Source: Agrobacterium cucumeris
GTDB lineage: Bacteria > Pseudomonadota > Alphaproteobacteria > Rhizobiales > Rhizobiaceae
Length of the DNA: 64,000 bases
Assembly: GCF_030036535.1 (NCBI RefSeq)
Contig: NZ_CP080387.1
Coordinates: forward strand, 1,054,001 to 1,118,000
Direction: 5' to 3'
Shown here in pieces: positions 9,508-18,464 of this stretch (position 1 is its first letter; each line of letters begins with the position of its first letter). The position numbers and the translations under genes are program-made. The notes under the pieces are model-generated. The model was not told where the DNA came from. It searched no databases and worked only from the letters and a program-made list of their open reading frames with translations.

Positions 9508-9821
9508 CTGAGCCTTATCAGGCTGTTCACAAGCCGCACCGGCCAGTCCGGCATGATTGCCACTGACGCAACAAGGCCCGCCTGTAAAATCACGATGGAG
9601 AGCAGAATGCTGCGAAAGGGTTCCTTGCGGGTTTTGTGCCGCAGCAGGCGTTGAGCCGAAATTGCGCCTACGCTGCCGCCCAAAAAGGCGAGCCCCAGCA
9701 ATGTGCTTTCGCGAATGCGCCAGCCGCCATTCCTCGCCGCTTCCTTGTCCCACCAATAGACAAGAAAGACGACAAGATTGAAGGCGACAAAGATCATGAA
9801 ACACAGGGCAATCATCGTCAT
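9489..9821 (-). CDS. DUF1294 membrane protein
   Basis: A 110-residue membrane protein. The family signature is the segment Y-W-W-D-K-E-A-A-R-N-G-G-W-R-I-R-E-S-T-L near residues 22-41, followed by L-A-F-L-G-G-S-V-G-A and R-H-K-T-R-K-E-P-F. Three hydrophobic segments are visible (about 5-22, 42-55, 72-88). Members are sometimes fused to a cold-shock domain, absent here. Function unknown. Confidence 0.8.
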   Translation of the reverse strand: MTMIALCFMIFVAFNLVVFLVYWWDKEAARNGGWRIRESTLLGLAFLGGSVGAISAQRLLRHKTRKEPFRSILLSIVILQAGLVASVAIMPDWPVRLVNSLIRLSQNSVP

Positions 9822-9863
9822 GATTTGAATTGAAAATCAGACGCGTAAAAATTACGTATGCAG

Positions 9864-9915
9864 AGCGCCGAAAATTCGGCGCTTCGTGCGACAGGGCGCA
9901 AGATGTCTTGCGCCC
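9864..9915 (+). promoter_or_regulatory. Two tandem perfect hairpins in the gatB leader
   Basis: AGCGCCGAA / TTCGGCGCT (9864-9883, two-base loop) and GGGCGCAAGA / TCTTGCGCCC (9894-9915, two-base loop) lie 11 bases apart, about 55 bases before the gatB ATG. Both are perfect in the DNA. They could shape the gatB leader or end transcription from upstream; no T run follows either. Confidence 0.4.
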
Positions 9916-9971
9916 GCGCGCCATATGTTCTACCCACCAGAGCCAAAGAACCCGTATATCGTGAGCTTCAG

Positions 9972-11477
9972 ATGACCCTTGTAGACGTGCGCACCCCCGA
10001 CCCGAAACGCTTCATTCCCGGCGCCATTGGCGATTGGGAAATCGTGATCGGACTGGAAGTCCATGCGCAGGTTCTCTCCAATTCCAAGCTGTTTTCCGGC
10101 GCGTCCACCACCTTCGGCAATGCGCCGAATTCCAACGTGTCGCTTGTTGATGCCGCCATGCCCGGCATGCTTCCCGTTATCAACGAGGAATGCGTCAAGC
10201 AGGCGGTGCGTACCGGTCTTGGGCTGAAGGCGAAGATCAACAACCGTTCGATCTTCGACCGCAAGAACTATTTCTATCCGGACCTGCCGCAGGGCTACCA
10301 GATTTCGCAGTTCAAGGACCCGATCGTCGGTGAGGGCACCATCACCATTTCGCTTGGTCCCGACCGTCAGGGCAATTTCGAGGATATCGAGATCGGCATC
10401 GAGCGCCTGCATCTGGAGCAGGACGCCGGCAAGTCCATGCACGACCAGCACCCGACCATGTCCTTCGTGGACCTCAACCGTTCGGGCGTGGCGCTGATGG
10501 AAATCGTCTCCAAGCCGGACATGCGCTCGTCGGATGAGGCCAAGGGTTACCTCACCAAGCTGCGCTCCATCGTGCGTTATCTCGGCACCTGCGACGGCAA
10601 CATGGACGAAGGCTCGATGCGCGCCGACGTCAACGTCTCCGTGCGCCGTCCCGGCGAAGGTTTCGGCACGCGCTGCGAAATCAAGAACGTCAACTCCATC
10701 CGCTTCGTTGGTCAGGCCATCGAATATGAGGCACGCCGCCAGATTGCCATTCTGGAGGACGGCGGCGCCATCGATCAGGAAACCCGCCTGTTCGATCCCG
10801 GCAAGGGCGAAACGCGTTCCATGCGCTCCAAGGAAGACGCGCATGACTATCGTTATTTCCCCGATCCGGACCTGCTGCCGCTCGAATTCGACGATGCTTT
10901 CGTCGAGGCGCTGAAGGTTGATCTGCCGGAACTGCCCGACGACAAGAAGGCCCGTTTCGTGGCCGATCTCGGCCTGTCGGTCTATGACGCCTCGATCCTC
11001 GTTTCGGAAAAGGCAATCGCCGATTATTACGAAGCCGTCGCCGCCGGCCGCGATCCGAAGGCTGCCGCCAACTGGGTTATCAATGATCTGCTCGGCGCGC
11101 TCAATAAATCAGGCAAGGATATCGAAACGACGCCGGTTTCCCCGGAACAGCTCGGCGGCATCATCGATCTCATCAAGGCCGAGACCATTTCCGGCAAGAT
11201 CGCCAAGGATCTGTTCGAAATCGTCTGGAACGAGGGCGGCAATCCGGCTGAGATCGTCGAGGCCCGCGGTATGAAGCAGGTGACGGACACCAGCGCCATC
11301 GAAAAGGCCGTGGATGATATCATCGCCGCCAATCCGGATCAGGTCGAGAAGGTCAAGGCAAAGCCGACGCTTGCCGGCTGGTTCGTCGGTCAAGTCATGA
11401 AGGCGACGGGCGGCAAGGCTAACCCGCAGGCCGTGCAGGCGCTGGTGAAGGCCAAGCTCGGTATCGAGGACGAATAA
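9972..11477 (+). CDS. gatB: Aspartyl/glutamyl-tRNA amidotransferase subunit B
   Basis: A 501-residue kinase-like subunit that activates the misacylated tRNA and transfers ammonia from GatA. The opening [15 protein letters not shown] (about residues 20-34), then P-N-S-N-V and GMLPVIN, and the [19 protein letters not shown] block near residue 285 are diagnostic. The C-terminal YqeY-like tail (P-x-x-A-A-N-W-V onward) is complete. ATG 9972 is used; longer in-frame extensions run through the hairpins upstream. gatB is separated from gatCA by three genes. Confidence 0.95.
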   Translation: MTLVDVRTPDPKRFIPGAIGDWEIVIGLEVHAQVLSNSKLFSGASTTFGNAPNSNVSLVDAAMPGMLPVINEECVKQAVRTGLGLKAKINNRSIFDRKNYFYPDLPQGYQISQFKDPIVGEGTITISLGPDRQGNFEDIEIGIERLHLEQDAGKSMHDQHPTMSFVDLNRSGVALMEIVSKPDMRSSDEAKGYLTKLRSIVRYLGTCDGNMDEGSMRADVNVSVRRPGEGFGTRCEIKNVNSIRFVGQAIEYEARRQIAILEDGGAIDQETRLFDPGKGETRSMRSKEDAHDYRYFPDPDLLPLEFDDAFVEALKVDLPELPDDKKARFVADLGLSVYDASILVSEKAIADYYEAVAAGRDPKAAANWVINDLLGALNKSGKDIETTPVSPEQLGGIIDLIKAETISGKIAKDLFEIVWNEGGNPAEIVEARGMKQVTDTSAIEKAVDDIIAANPDQVEKVKAKPTLAGWFVGQVMKATGGKANPQAVQALVKAKLGIEDE

Positions 11478-11506
11478 GCGGCGGCTACCTAACGGGACAA
11501 CGGTTC

Positions 11507-11620
11507 CGTCATACCGGCCTTGAGCCGGTATCCAGTCAGCCCAAGTCCTTGGGCTGAAAAGACTCTTTTCGCCGCGCAGACGCATGGCGGCTGGATGCCG
11601 GATCGAGTCCGGCATGACGG
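11507..11620. repeat. RIME-like intergenic mosaic element, copy A
   Basis: A 114-bp element with a palindrome at each end (GTCATACCGG...CCGGTATCCAG and CTGGATGCCGG...CCGGCATGACGG) joined by a middle containing AAGTCCTTG, ACTCTTTTC and GCGCAGACGC. The reverse complement of 60841-60955 aligns with it over its whole length. The layout matches rhizobial RIME elements. The remaining intergenic DNA to 11758 holds a partial related palindrome (GCCGGGATCAAAGCCCGGC near 11716-11734). Confidence 0.7.
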
Positions 11621-11758
11621 AAGTAATGGTTTTAGCCCGGATTATTCCCGATTAGGCCACACAGTGGTACAAGCCGGGATGACGTCGAGCACAGAGCACT
11701 GACATCACTTCTGCCGGGATCAAAGCCCGGCATTTCTGTTTCAAGACGGAGCCAGATC

Positions 11759-12256
11759 ATGTTTTTCATCCGCACAGCCAGCCTGCGTGACATCGAGCCG
11801 GTCCGGACGCTGCTCGCGACGACATGGCACGCCACCTATGACGCGATCTACGGCGCGGACAAGGTGAACGAGCTGATTGCCGCATGGCATTCGCCGCAGG
11901 CCATGAAGGACCGGGTCGAGAAAAAGGGCGGCGAGTTTCTCGTTGCTGATGACGGCAAGCGGATCGGTGGCATGGCCTATGGCTCCATGTCCACCAAGAT
12001 GGCGAAGACGGCCCTGTTGCACCAGCTCTATGTGGCGCCCGATCTTCAGCGGCAGGGCGTCGGCCGTGATCTCTTCGCCGAGCTGGAAACCTGCTTTCCG
12101 GATGCAGAAATCATGCGTCTTGAAGTCGAGCCTAAAAATACTGTCGCAATCGCCTTTTATGAAGGCGTCGGATTTGTCGAGGTGGACCGAATCGAGCGCA
12201 TGGCCGGCATCGAGGGTTTACCCGGCATCGTTATGGAAAAGAGCCTGACCCGATGA
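11759..12256 (+). CDS. GNAT-family N-acetyltransferase
   Basis: A 165-residue acetyltransferase starting MFFIRTASLRDIEPVRTLL. Motif A is L-Y-V-A-P-D-L-Q-R-Q-G-V-G-R-D-L near residue 93; motif B is E-P-K-N-T-V-A-I-A-F-Y-E-G-V-G-F near 124. The segment ATTWHATYDAIYGADKV is typical of GNATs annotated as acting on amino-group metabolites. The ATG follows GGAG at 11747-11750. Its stop overlaps the next GNAT start (ATGA), so the pair is one transcription unit. Confidence 0.83.
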   Translation: MFFIRTASLRDIEPVRTLLATTWHATYDAIYGADKVNELIAAWHSPQAMKDRVEKKGGEFLVADDGKRIGGMAYGSMSTKMAKTALLHQLYVAPDLQRQGVGRDLFAELETCFPDAEIMRLEVEPKNTVAIAFYEGVGFVEVDRIERMAGIEGLPGIVMEKSLTR

Positions 12257-12726
12257 ATGCGACATTACAGAAGCTGATAATCCGCACGGCGCGCGAAGAT
12301 GATCTTCCGGCGCTCGCCGCCATTTTTGCCGCCGACGAGATTGGCGGCCACGGTGACACCACCGACGAATCGGCGCAGCCCGACTATCTCGCGGCCTTCC
12401 GTGCCATTGCCGCATCGCCCAGCGAAACGCTTTATGTGGCGGAACTGGATGGCGAGGTGGTCGGTACTTTCCAGACGGCCATCCTCACCAAGCTCGTCGG
12501 GCGAGGGGCCAAGTCCATGGTGATCGAGGCGGTGCAGACACGGTCTGACATGCGCGGACAGGGCATCGGCGCGGTGATGATCAATTATTGCCTTGAGGAA
12601 GCCCGTCGTCAGGGCATGAATGCCGCCCAGCTCACCTCCAACATGGCCCGGCTGGACGCACATCGCTTCTATGAGCGACTGGGTTTCGAGAAGCGGCATT
12701 TAGGCTTCAGGATGAAGCTGAAATAG
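12253..12726 (+). CDS. GNAT-family N-acetyltransferase
   Basis: A 157-residue acetyltransferase coupled to the preceding one by ATGA. It begins M-N-A-T-L-Q-K-L-I-I-R-T-A-R-E-D-D. Motif A is V-Q-T-R-S-D-M-R-G-Q-G-I-G-A-V-M near residue 95, then N-M-A-R-L-D-A-H-R-F-Y-E-R-L-G-F near 135. Two non-identical GNATs in one operon could act on related substrates or form a mixed dimer; that is speculation. Confidence 0.84.
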   Translation: MNATLQKLIIRTAREDDLPALAAIFAADEIGGHGDTTDESAQPDYLAAFRAIAASPSETLYVAELDGEVVGTFQTAILTKLVGRGAKSMVIEAVQTRSDMRGQGIGAVMINYCLEEARRQGMNAAQLTSNMARLDAHRFYERLGFEKRHLGFRMKLK

Positions 12727-12836
12727 CGCCGATATATCTCGAAATGCTGGACAATTGCCGTGAGGGGCGGCATAAGCATGTCTTGTGCCGTGCGATTTAA
12801 AATCGCTGCAGCGCATTCAAGCCCGAGGAACGGATA

Positions 12837-13235
12837 ATGAAGACTCTCCTGACGCAAATCTTCACCTGGTGGAATGGCCAGACGATCGGAACGCGGTTTC
12901 ATACCTGGCGTTTTGGCAAGAAAGTCGGACAGGATGAGTTGGGCAATACCTATTACGAAGGCGGCACCACCTCCTGGGGCATGCCGCGCCGCTGGGTGAT
13001 CTATAATGGTTATGCGGAAGCCTCGGCCATCCCGCCGGGCTGGCATGGCTGGATGCATTACCGCACTGATGTGCCGCCGAGCCAGGAAAGCTACGTCGCA
13101 CGTGACTGGCAGAAGCCGCATCAGCCGAACCACACCGGCACGTCCAAGGCCTATCGCCCCCAAGGGTCGCTGGCTGTTGCCGGCGAACGCCCGCGCGTGA
13201 CCGGCGACTACGACGCCTGGACACCCGGCAACTGA
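12837..13235 (+). CDS. NDUFA12-family NADH:ubiquinone oxidoreductase accessory subunit
   Basis: A 132-residue homologue of the mitochondrial complex I accessory subunit NDUFA12 (B17.2), found in alphaproteobacteria. The signature is T-R-F-H-T-W-R-F-G-K-K-V-G-Q-D-E-L-G-N-T-Y-Y, then R-R-W-V-I-Y-N-G-Y-A-E-A-S and P-P-G-W-H-G-W-M-H. It is encoded apart from the nuo operon. The gene stands alone before the DUF2155 gene. A peripheral position on the complex is expected from the mitochondrial and Paracoccus enzymes. Confidence 0.9.
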   Translation: MKTLLTQIFTWWNGQTIGTRFHTWRFGKKVGQDELGNTYYEGGTTSWGMPRRWVIYNGYAEASAIPPGWHGWMHYRTDVPPSQESYVARDWQKPHQPNHTGTSKAYRPQGSLAVAGERPRVTGDYDAWTPGN

Positions 13236-13366
13236 GCCATTGTGATGCGCGGTGTTGTGCAAAACGCCGCGCTTGCATCCGGCCTCACCGGTTTTTGCCA
13301 CATTCCGCCCTTAGGCGTTGATCCGGTCGGCGGTTCGACACAGGCAAATATTTGGAGACATATCGT

Positions 13367-13804
13367 ATGAGGAAAATCACGCGGGATCGTTCTTTGCGTG
13401 CGCTGACAGTGTCGCTGTTTGCTGCGGTCTCTGCTGCCATCCTCATTTCACCCGTCTCCGCCGCCCGTCTGGAAAACCGCGTTGCGGTGTTTTCCGGCAT
13501 CGATAAGATCACCGGCCGCATCACATCCTTTGATGTTTATATCGACGAGACGGTGCAATTCGGCGCGCTTCAGGTGACGCCAAAGGTCTGTTATTCCCGC
13601 GACCAGACGGAAACCCAGAAGATCGACGCTTTTGTCGAGGTCGATGAAATCACCCTCGACCGCAAGATCAAGCGAATCTTCACCGGCTGGATGTTCGCCG
13701 ACAGCCCGGGCCTCAACGCCGTTGAGCACCCGATCTACGACGTGTGGCTGACGGGCTGCAAGCAGGATTCGGAAGTTCCTGCCCCTTCTACGGCCAGCAA
13801 ATAA
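13367..13804 (+). CDS. DUF2155 secreted protein
   Basis: A 145-residue protein with a signal peptide (basic start, hydrophobic residues about 14-30, A-R-L-E-N after the likely cleavage at VSA-A). The mature part follows the DUF2155 pattern: D-K-I-T-G-R-I-T-S-F-D-V-Y, F-G-x-L-x-V-T-P-x-V-C-Y, and I-F-x-G-W-M-F-A-D-S-P-G-L-N near residue 105, with two cysteines that could pair. ATG 13367 has GGAG nine bases upstream; the in-frame TTG 13352 is unlikely. This family is nearly always found near NDUFA12 and aat in alphaproteobacteria. Function unknown. Confidence 0.85.
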   Translation: MRKITRDRSLRALTVSLFAAVSAAILISPVSAARLENRVAVFSGIDKITGRITSFDVYIDETVQFGALQVTPKVCYSRDQTETQKIDAFVEVDEITLDRKIKRIFTGWMFADSPGLNAVEHPIYDVWLTGCKQDSEVPAPSTASK

Positions 13805-13822
13805 TCACCGTCTGATCGGTAA

Positions 13823-14272
13823 CTACCGCTGGCGCTTCAGCTTCTCGGCCATAGCGGCCAAGGCTTTGCTTCTGCTTTCGAGTTGTTCGATCATTTCTTC
13901 CCGCGTCAGTTCGGGTCCGATCACGATTGGAACGCTGAACTTGTGGGGCCGATCGCTGGCGGGAGGCGAGGGGAATCGGACCTCGGAAAATACCTTCTTT
14001 ACAGCCGCTCGGGCTTGGTAAGTGCTGTTCCTGATGTTTTTGACCTGTACGGCCTGCATTTTCCCCGTCTGGTCAACGCGAAAACTGACAAGGAGCACCT
14101 GCTGATTTTTCGTCCGCACGACCTTGAATTCGGGTCGGCCGGTTGAGCCCGCCAAAGCGCGTGAAACCTCGTTTCGCCAGGCGGCTTGCGGGTTCGGGCG
14201 CTGTTCAGCGGCAGTCGCCGTTGCTACCAGTGCCAGCGTTAACAAGAAGCCCGCGATCCAGCGCATGATCAT
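13823..14272 (-). CDS. TonB C-terminal-domain periplasmic protein
   Basis: A 149-residue protein with an N-terminal signal sequence (hydrophobic residues 6-20, A-T-A-A at the end). The mature part resembles the TonB C-terminal fold: V-L-L-V-S-F-R-V-D-Q-T-G-K-M near residue 58, and A-A-V-K-K-V-F-S-E-V-R-F-P-x-P-P near 90. It lacks the membrane anchor and proline-rich linker of true TonB, so energy transduction is doubtful. It lies 73 bases downstream of aat and may be read through from the acc operon. The second ATG (two codons on) is an alternative start. Confidence 0.65.
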   Translation of the reverse strand: MIMRWIAGFLLTLALVATATAAEQRPNPQAAWRNEVSRALAGSTGRPEFKVVRTKNQQVLLVSFRVDQTGKMQAVQVKNIRNSTYQARAAVKKVFSEVRFPSPPASDRPHKFSVPIVIGPELTREEMIEQLESRSKALAAMAEKLKRQR

Positions 14273-14345
14273 CCCCCAATAAATGAAATATCATGATCGG
14301 ATAAGTCAAGTTTTTGCGGGTTGCAAGAAAAATCTAAGCTTGTTT

Positions 14346-14990
14346 TCAGCGCGGATTTTCTTCGGCGATCAATTTATCAAAGGGCACATCCGGCCGGTCG
14401 ACGGCGGCTTCCAGTATCGTCGCATATTCCGATTTTGGAATGTCGATTGCACCGAATGTTTTCAGGTGCTCGGTCGTGAATTGTGTGTCGAGCAGGGTAA
14501 ACCCCTGCTGCCGCAACCGCTCCACCAGATGCACGAGGCAAATCTTCGAGGCGTTGGTGCGGCGGGAAAACATGCTTTCGCCAAAGAACGCGGCCCCCAG
14601 CGAGACGCCATAAAGACCGCCGACAAGTTCCTTGCCCTCCCACGCCTCAACGCTGTGGGCATGGCCGATCTGGTGCAGTTCGGTGTAAAGCCTGCGAATG
14701 GTGGCGTTGATCCAGGTGCTCGGCCTGTCCGGCGCTTCCGCCGCACATCCCGCCATGACAGCTTCGAAGGCGGTGTTGAAGCGTATATCGAACGGCTTCT
14801 TGCGCATCGCCTTGGCGAGGCTTTTGGAAACGTGAAAATCATTGAGCGGGATGATGCCGCGTATCTCCGGCTCGACCCAGAAAAGCTCCGGATCATCAGC
14901 CGAATCGGCCATGGGAAACAGGCCGGCGGAATAGGCGCGCAGCAGAATATCGACCGTTATGCCGTTATTTCTGCTGCGCCGCCCAGCCAT
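14346..14990 (-). CDS. aat: Leucyl/phenylalanyl-tRNA-protein transferase
   Basis: A 214-residue enzyme that adds Leu or Phe to N-terminal Lys or Arg, making proteins substrates for ClpS-ClpAP, both encoded at 53.9-56.8 kb. Diagnostic segments are [34 protein letters not shown], and [21 protein letters not shown] near residue 125. It starts six bases after the accC stop, so it is in the acc operon. Confidence 0.95.
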   Translation of the reverse strand: MAGRRSRNNGITVDILLRAYSAGLFPMADSADDPELFWVEPEIRGIIPLNDFHVSKSLAKAMRKKPFDIRFNTAFEAVMAGCAAEAPDRPSTWINATIRRLYTELHQIGHAHSVEAWEGKELVGGLYGVSLGAAFFGESMFSRRTNASKICLVHLVERLRQQGFTLLDTQFTTEHLKTFGAIDIPKSEYATILEAAVDRPDVPFDKLIAEENPR

Positions 14991-14996
14991 ATCGTC

Positions 14997-16343
14997 TTAG
15001 TGAGACGCGTCACCGGCCAGATATTTTTCCAGCCAGTGAATATCGTAATCGCCGTTCAGAATATCCTCATTCTGGAGAAGATCCTGGAAAAGCGGCAGCG
15101 TGGTCTTGATGCCATCAACGACGAATTCGTCGAGCGCCCGACGCAGGCGGCGGATGCACTCGTCACGGTCGCGACCGTGAACGATCAGCTTGCCGATCAT
15201 GCTGTCGTAATAGGGCGGGATCTTGTAGCCCTGATAGGCGCCCGAATCGACGCGTACACCAAGGCCGCCCGGCGTGTGGAAATAGGTCAGCGTGCCCGGA
15301 GAGGGAACGAAGGTGCGCGGGTCTTCGGCATTGATACGGCATTCGATGGCGTGGCCATGGAATTCGATATCCGCCTGCGTAACCGACAGGCCCTGGCCCG
15401 AAGCGACCCTGATCTGCTCCTGCACGAGATCCATGCCGGTGATGGCTTCCGTTACCGGATGCTCCACCTGCAGACGAGTGTTCATTTCGATGAAATAGAA
15501 CTCGCCGTTTTCATAGAGGAACTCGATGGTGCCGGCGCCGCGATATTTCAGTTTGCGCATGGCGTCGGCGCAAATTTCGCCGATCTTCATGCGCTGTTCG
15601 ACTGTCAGTGCCGGCGAATTGGCTTCTTCCAGCACCTTCTGGTGACGGCGCTGCAACGAGCAATCGCGTTCGCCAAGGTGAACGGCATTGCCTTCACCAT
15701 CGCCGAAAACCTGCACCTCGATATGCCGCGGCTTGCCGAGGTATTTTTCCATGTAGACGGCGTCGTTGCCAAAGGCTGCCGCCGCTTCGGAACGGGCAGT
15801 CGCTACTGCCTCTTCCAGATCGGCTTCGGTCTTCGCCACTTTCATGCCGCGGCCGCCACCGCCTGCCGTCGCCTTGATGAGGACCGGGAAACCGATCGTC
15901 CGGGCGATTTCCATCGCGTTTTCGGGCTTCACTTCACCGTCGGAGCCGGGAACGACGGGAATGCCGAGTTCCTGCGCCGTCTGCTTGGCGGTGATCTTGT
16001 CGCCCATGATGCGGATATGTTCGGCGGTCGGCCCGATGAAGGTGATGCCGTGCGCGTCGAGAATATCGGCGAACTTGGCATTTTCCGACAGGAAGCCGTA
16101 ACCGGGGTGAACGGCGTCCGCACCGGTGATTTCGCAGGCCGCAACGATCTGATGGATGTTGAGGTAGCTGTCACGCGAGGGCGGCGGGCCGATGCACACG
16201 CTTTCGTCGGCAAGGCGCACATGCATCGCATCCGCGTCGGCCGTGGAGTGCACGGCGACAGTCGGAATGCCAAGCTCTTTTGCGGCGCGCAGGACGCGCA
16301 GCGCGATCTCGCCACGGTTGGCTATGAGGATCTTCGAAACCAT
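14997..16343 (-). CDS. accC: Acetyl-CoA carboxylase, biotin carboxylase subunit
   Basis: A 448-residue ATP-grasp enzyme that carboxylates biotin on AccB, the first step of fatty acid synthesis. It opens [16 protein letters not shown], has the Gly-rich ATP loop [12 protein letters not shown] near residue 160, [13 protein letters not shown] near 200, and [14 protein letters not shown] near 290. Length equals the E. coli subunit. accB ends 12 bases upstream. It is fully conserved and no frame disruption is seen. Confidence 0.97.
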   Translation of the reverse strand: MVSKILIANRGEIALRVLRAAKELGIPTVAVHSTADADAMHVRLADESVCIGPPPSRDSYLNIHQIVAACEITGADAVHPGYGFLSENAKFADILDAHGITFIGPTAEHIRIMGDKITAKQTAQELGIPVVPGSDGEVKPENAMEIARTIGFPVLIKATAGGGGRGMKVAKTEADLEEAVATARSEAAAAFGNDAVYMEKYLGKPRHIEVQVFGDGEGNAVHLGERDCSLQRRHQKVLEEANSPALTVEQRMKIGEICADAMRKLKYRGAGTIEFLYENGEFYFIEMNTRLQVEHPVTEAITGMDLVQEQIRVASGQGLSVTQADIEFHGHAIECRINAEDPRTFVPSPGTLTYFHTPGGLGVRVDSGAYQGYKIPPYYDSMIGKLIVHGRDRDECIRRLRRALDEFVVDGIKTTLPLFQDLLQNEDILNGDYDIHWLEKYLAGDASH

Positions 16344-16355
16344 GCTGAACCGCCT

Positions 16356-16841
16356 TTATTCGATGACCACGAGGGCTTCGCCATACTCCACGGGCTGTGC
16401 GTCGTTGACGACGATTTCCACGACCTTGCCGGACTTGGGTGCCGGGATCTGGTTCATGGTCTTCATGGCTTCGACGATGAGGATGGTCTGGCCTTCCTTG
16501 ACGGTCGCGCCCACTTCGATGAAGGGACGGGCGCCCGGAGCAGGCGACAGGTAAACCGTGCCGACCATCGGCGAGGAAACGGTGTTGGCCGGGTTGCGGG
16601 CCGGTGCTGCGGCGGCCGCAGGTGCTGCCGGCGCAACGATTGTCGGTACCGCAGCAGGCGCTGCTGCCGGCACTGCGTAGGGGGCGGGCGCCGCGTAAAC
16701 CGGGGCGGGCGGCGCAGCGCGGGAAACGCGGATGCGCAGGTCGTCCTGCTCCACTTCAATTTCCGAAAGGTCGGTGTCGTTGAGGATATTCGCGAGTTCG
16801 CGGATCAGTTCCTTGTCGATACCCTGTTTCTTTTCAGACAT
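16356..16841 (-). CDS. accB: Biotin carboxyl carrier protein of acetyl-CoA carboxylase
   Basis: A 161-residue carrier. The C-terminal biotinyl domain has E-A-M-K-T-M-N-Q-I with the biotinylated Lys at 127; the thumb region is [14 protein letters not shown]. Between the N-terminal helices (residues 1-50) and that domain lies an Ala/Pro-rich linker (about 52-87), as in other BCCPs. It starts 25 bases after the aroQ stop and precedes accC. Confidence 0.96.
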   Translation of the reverse strand: MSEKKQGIDKELIRELANILNDTDLSEIEVEQDDLRIRVSRAAPPAPVYAAPAPYAVPAAAPAAVPTIVAPAAPAAAAAPARNPANTVSSPMVGTVYLSPAPGARPFIEVGATVKEGQTILIVEAMKTMNQIPAPKSGKVVEIVVNDAQPVEYGEALVVIE

Positions 16842-16866
16842 GACAAACCCTATTCTTTGTTTCTTT

Positions 16867-17304
16867 TTATGCCGTGATGTTTTTCAGCGCGTGAAGCGCC
16901 ATGATATATCCGTATGGTCCAAAACCGCAGACCATGCCCTTCGCTGCAGGTGATACCATCGATTTGTGACGGAACTCTTCGCGGGCGTGGATGTTGGAAA
17001 TATGCACTTCCACGACAGGCGTGGAAATCGCACGAATGGCGTCATGCAACGCGATTGAGGTGTGGCTGTAAGCGCCGGGATTGATGACGACGCCTGCCGC
17101 CCGCTCACCCGCCTCATGCAACCAGTCCACAAGCACGCCTTCGTGGTTGGACTGGCGGAATTCCACTGCGAAACCGAGATCGGCACCAGCTTGAAGACAA
17201 TCATTCTCGATGTCTTTCAGCGTCTTGCCACCATAGATACCCGGTTCCCTTTTTCCCAGCATGTTGAGATTGGGGCCGTTGATGACGATGATGATATTGC
17301 TCAT
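16867..17304 (-). CDS. aroQ: 3-dehydroquinate dehydratase, type II
   Basis: A 145-residue dodecameric enzyme of the shikimate pathway. [17 protein letters not shown] opens the protein and R-E-P-G-I-Y-G supplies the catalytic Arg and Tyr. [16 protein letters not shown], and [17 protein letters not shown] give the catalytic His and substrate loop. It leads the run aroQ-accB-accC-aat. The Gly-rich C-terminal A-K-G-M-V-C-G-F-G is complete. Confidence 0.96.
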   Translation of the reverse strand: MSNIIIVINGPNLNMLGKREPGIYGGKTLKDIENDCLQAGADLGFAVEFRQSNHEGVLVDWLHEAGERAAGVVINPGAYSHTSIALHDAIRAISTPVVEVHISNIHAREEFRHKSMVSPAAKGMVCGFGPYGYIMALHALKNITA

Positions 17305-17344
17305 TCAAGTTTCCATAAGAAAATCAGCGACAGCTATAGACTGA

Positions 17345-17425
17345 GCAGCCGCCAAGGAAAAGCCCCCGCAAGCCGGAAAGCGCCGGCTTGCCCGGCATCT
17401 CACAGGGAATGCAGGGGCTTTTTTA
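17345..17425 (+). ncRNA. Candidate small RNA ending in a strong terminator, between dsbA-like and aroQ
   Basis: There is no plus-strand gene for over 4 kb upstream that could own it, yet a strong plus-strand terminator lies here. AAGCCCCCGC (17360-17369) pairs with GCAGGGGCTT (17411-17420), an inner hairpin AAGCCGG / CCGGCTT (17370-17389) stacks inside, and TTTTTT runs at 17419-17424. CTATAG at 17334-17339 could be a -10, giving an RNA of about 80 bases. The inner arm can also read as a terminator for dsbA-like on the minus strand (GCGGGGGCTTTT). Evidence is positional and structural only. Confidence 0.35.
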
Positions 17426-17426
17426 A

Positions 17427-17471
17427 GCATCCGACCGAAAAGTGTCTTGCGGTTTTCAGACAATCCGATGC
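17427..17471. repeat. 45-bp rhizobial palindromic element, copy 3 (inverted)
   Basis: GCATCCGACC at one end and CAATCCGATGC at the other. The reverse complement carries CTGAAAACCGC and GACACTTTT at the same spacing as copy 1 (AAAACCGC then CACTTTT). Total length is again 45 bp. It directly follows the terminator at 17424. Confidence 0.6.
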
Positions 17472-17529
17472 TCGAACAAAAAATTTGAGCGGCAGGACCG
17501 GTTCCGATTTATCCCCGCCGCTCCAAAAA

Positions 17530-18309
17530 TTACGAGCAGGTGGCTTTTCCACAGCTGCGCATATTGGCGATTTTTTCCTTCAGCGGGTCCGCACCGACAG
17601 CACCGAAAACCGCCTCATCGCCGACAATATAGGAGGGTGTACCGGTGATGCCGAGGCTATTGGCCAGCTTGTAGGTTTCCTGCACCTGCGCGTCATTGGG
17701 GTTTTCCGCCATCGACTTGCGGATGTCTGCCTCCTTGAGGCCGAGCGAAGTGGCGACTTCCATGGCGCTGTCCTCATTCGCCCGCCCGCGACCACCAAGC
17801 AGGGTGCGCTGGAATTCCGGGTATTTGGCCGGAGCGAGCAGCTTCACGGCATTGGAAACGCGATGGGCGGCGACCGATTCCGGCCCGAGGATCGGAAATT
17901 CCTTGAGAACGACGCGCACTTTCTTGTCGCCCTTCAAAATCGCGTCCATATCGCCCATGGCGCGTTTGCAGTAACCGCAATTGTAGTCGAAGAACTCGAC
18001 CAGCGTCACATCGCCATCCGGGTTGCCGAGCGCCAGATCGTATTTCGATTCGAAGATGGTCTTCTTGTTGTCGGCAACGGCTTCCGCCGCCTTGGCATTA
18101 CGGGCCGCATATTGCTTGCGTTCCAGCGCGTCCTGAACCTCAAGCATGATCTCGGGGTTTTCGATCAGATATTGCTTGATGAATTCGCCCATTTCCTTCT
18201 TCTGCTCGGCATCCAGGGCATGGGCGGGCAGAGACGCGAAAACCGTCGAAAGGGCCGTCACGCTGGCGAGAAGGGTTGAACGGAGAAGATGCGCCATATC
18301 GGTCCTCAT
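17530..18309 (-). CDS. DsbA-family thiol:disulfide oxidoreductase (periplasmic)
   Basis: A 259-residue secreted thioredoxin-fold protein. A signal peptide ends near L-P-A-H-A-L-D-A; an N-terminal helical extension (about residues 30-90) precedes the domain. The active site is F-F-D-Y-N-C-G-Y-C-K-R near residue 112, with C-x-x-C as C-G-Y-C. The cis-Pro is in G-T-P-S-Y-I-V-G near 220, and a helical insert lies between. The extension resembles ScsC/BdbD-like disulfide enzymes rather than classic DsbA. Two more cysteines lie at the very C-terminus (R-S-C-G-K-A-T-C-S). The start could also be ATG 18297. It is divergent from the aminotransferase. Confidence 0.87.
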   Translation of the reverse strand: MRTDMAHLLRSTLLASVTALSTVFASLPAHALDAEQKKEMGEFIKQYLIENPEIMLEVQDALERKQYAARNAKAAEAVADNKKTIFESKYDLALGNPDGDVTLVEFFDYNCGYCKRAMGDMDAILKGDKKVRVVLKEFPILGPESVAAHRVSNAVKLLAPAKYPEFQRTLLGGRGRANEDSAMEVATSLGLKEADIRKSMAENPNDAQVQETYKLANSLGITGTPSYIVGDEAVFGAVGADPLKEKIANMRSCGKATCS

Positions 18310-18464
18310 TACTGTGCGGTCAGTGCTTCATGAATATCATGATGGCAATTACCTTACTTTAAGCCAAATGCCATACGGCAAAAATAGTTGTCCGCATTAT
18401 GGTCGCATGATTGTGAAGATTGTGATTCTGCGGCAAGTCTGCGAAATACGGTTCAGGAAAGAGC

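Noticed and set aside
14283..16877. An 864-codon plus-strand ORF opposite aat, accC and accB
   Set aside because: It spans three firmly identified genes on the other strand and their gaps; a shadow frame.
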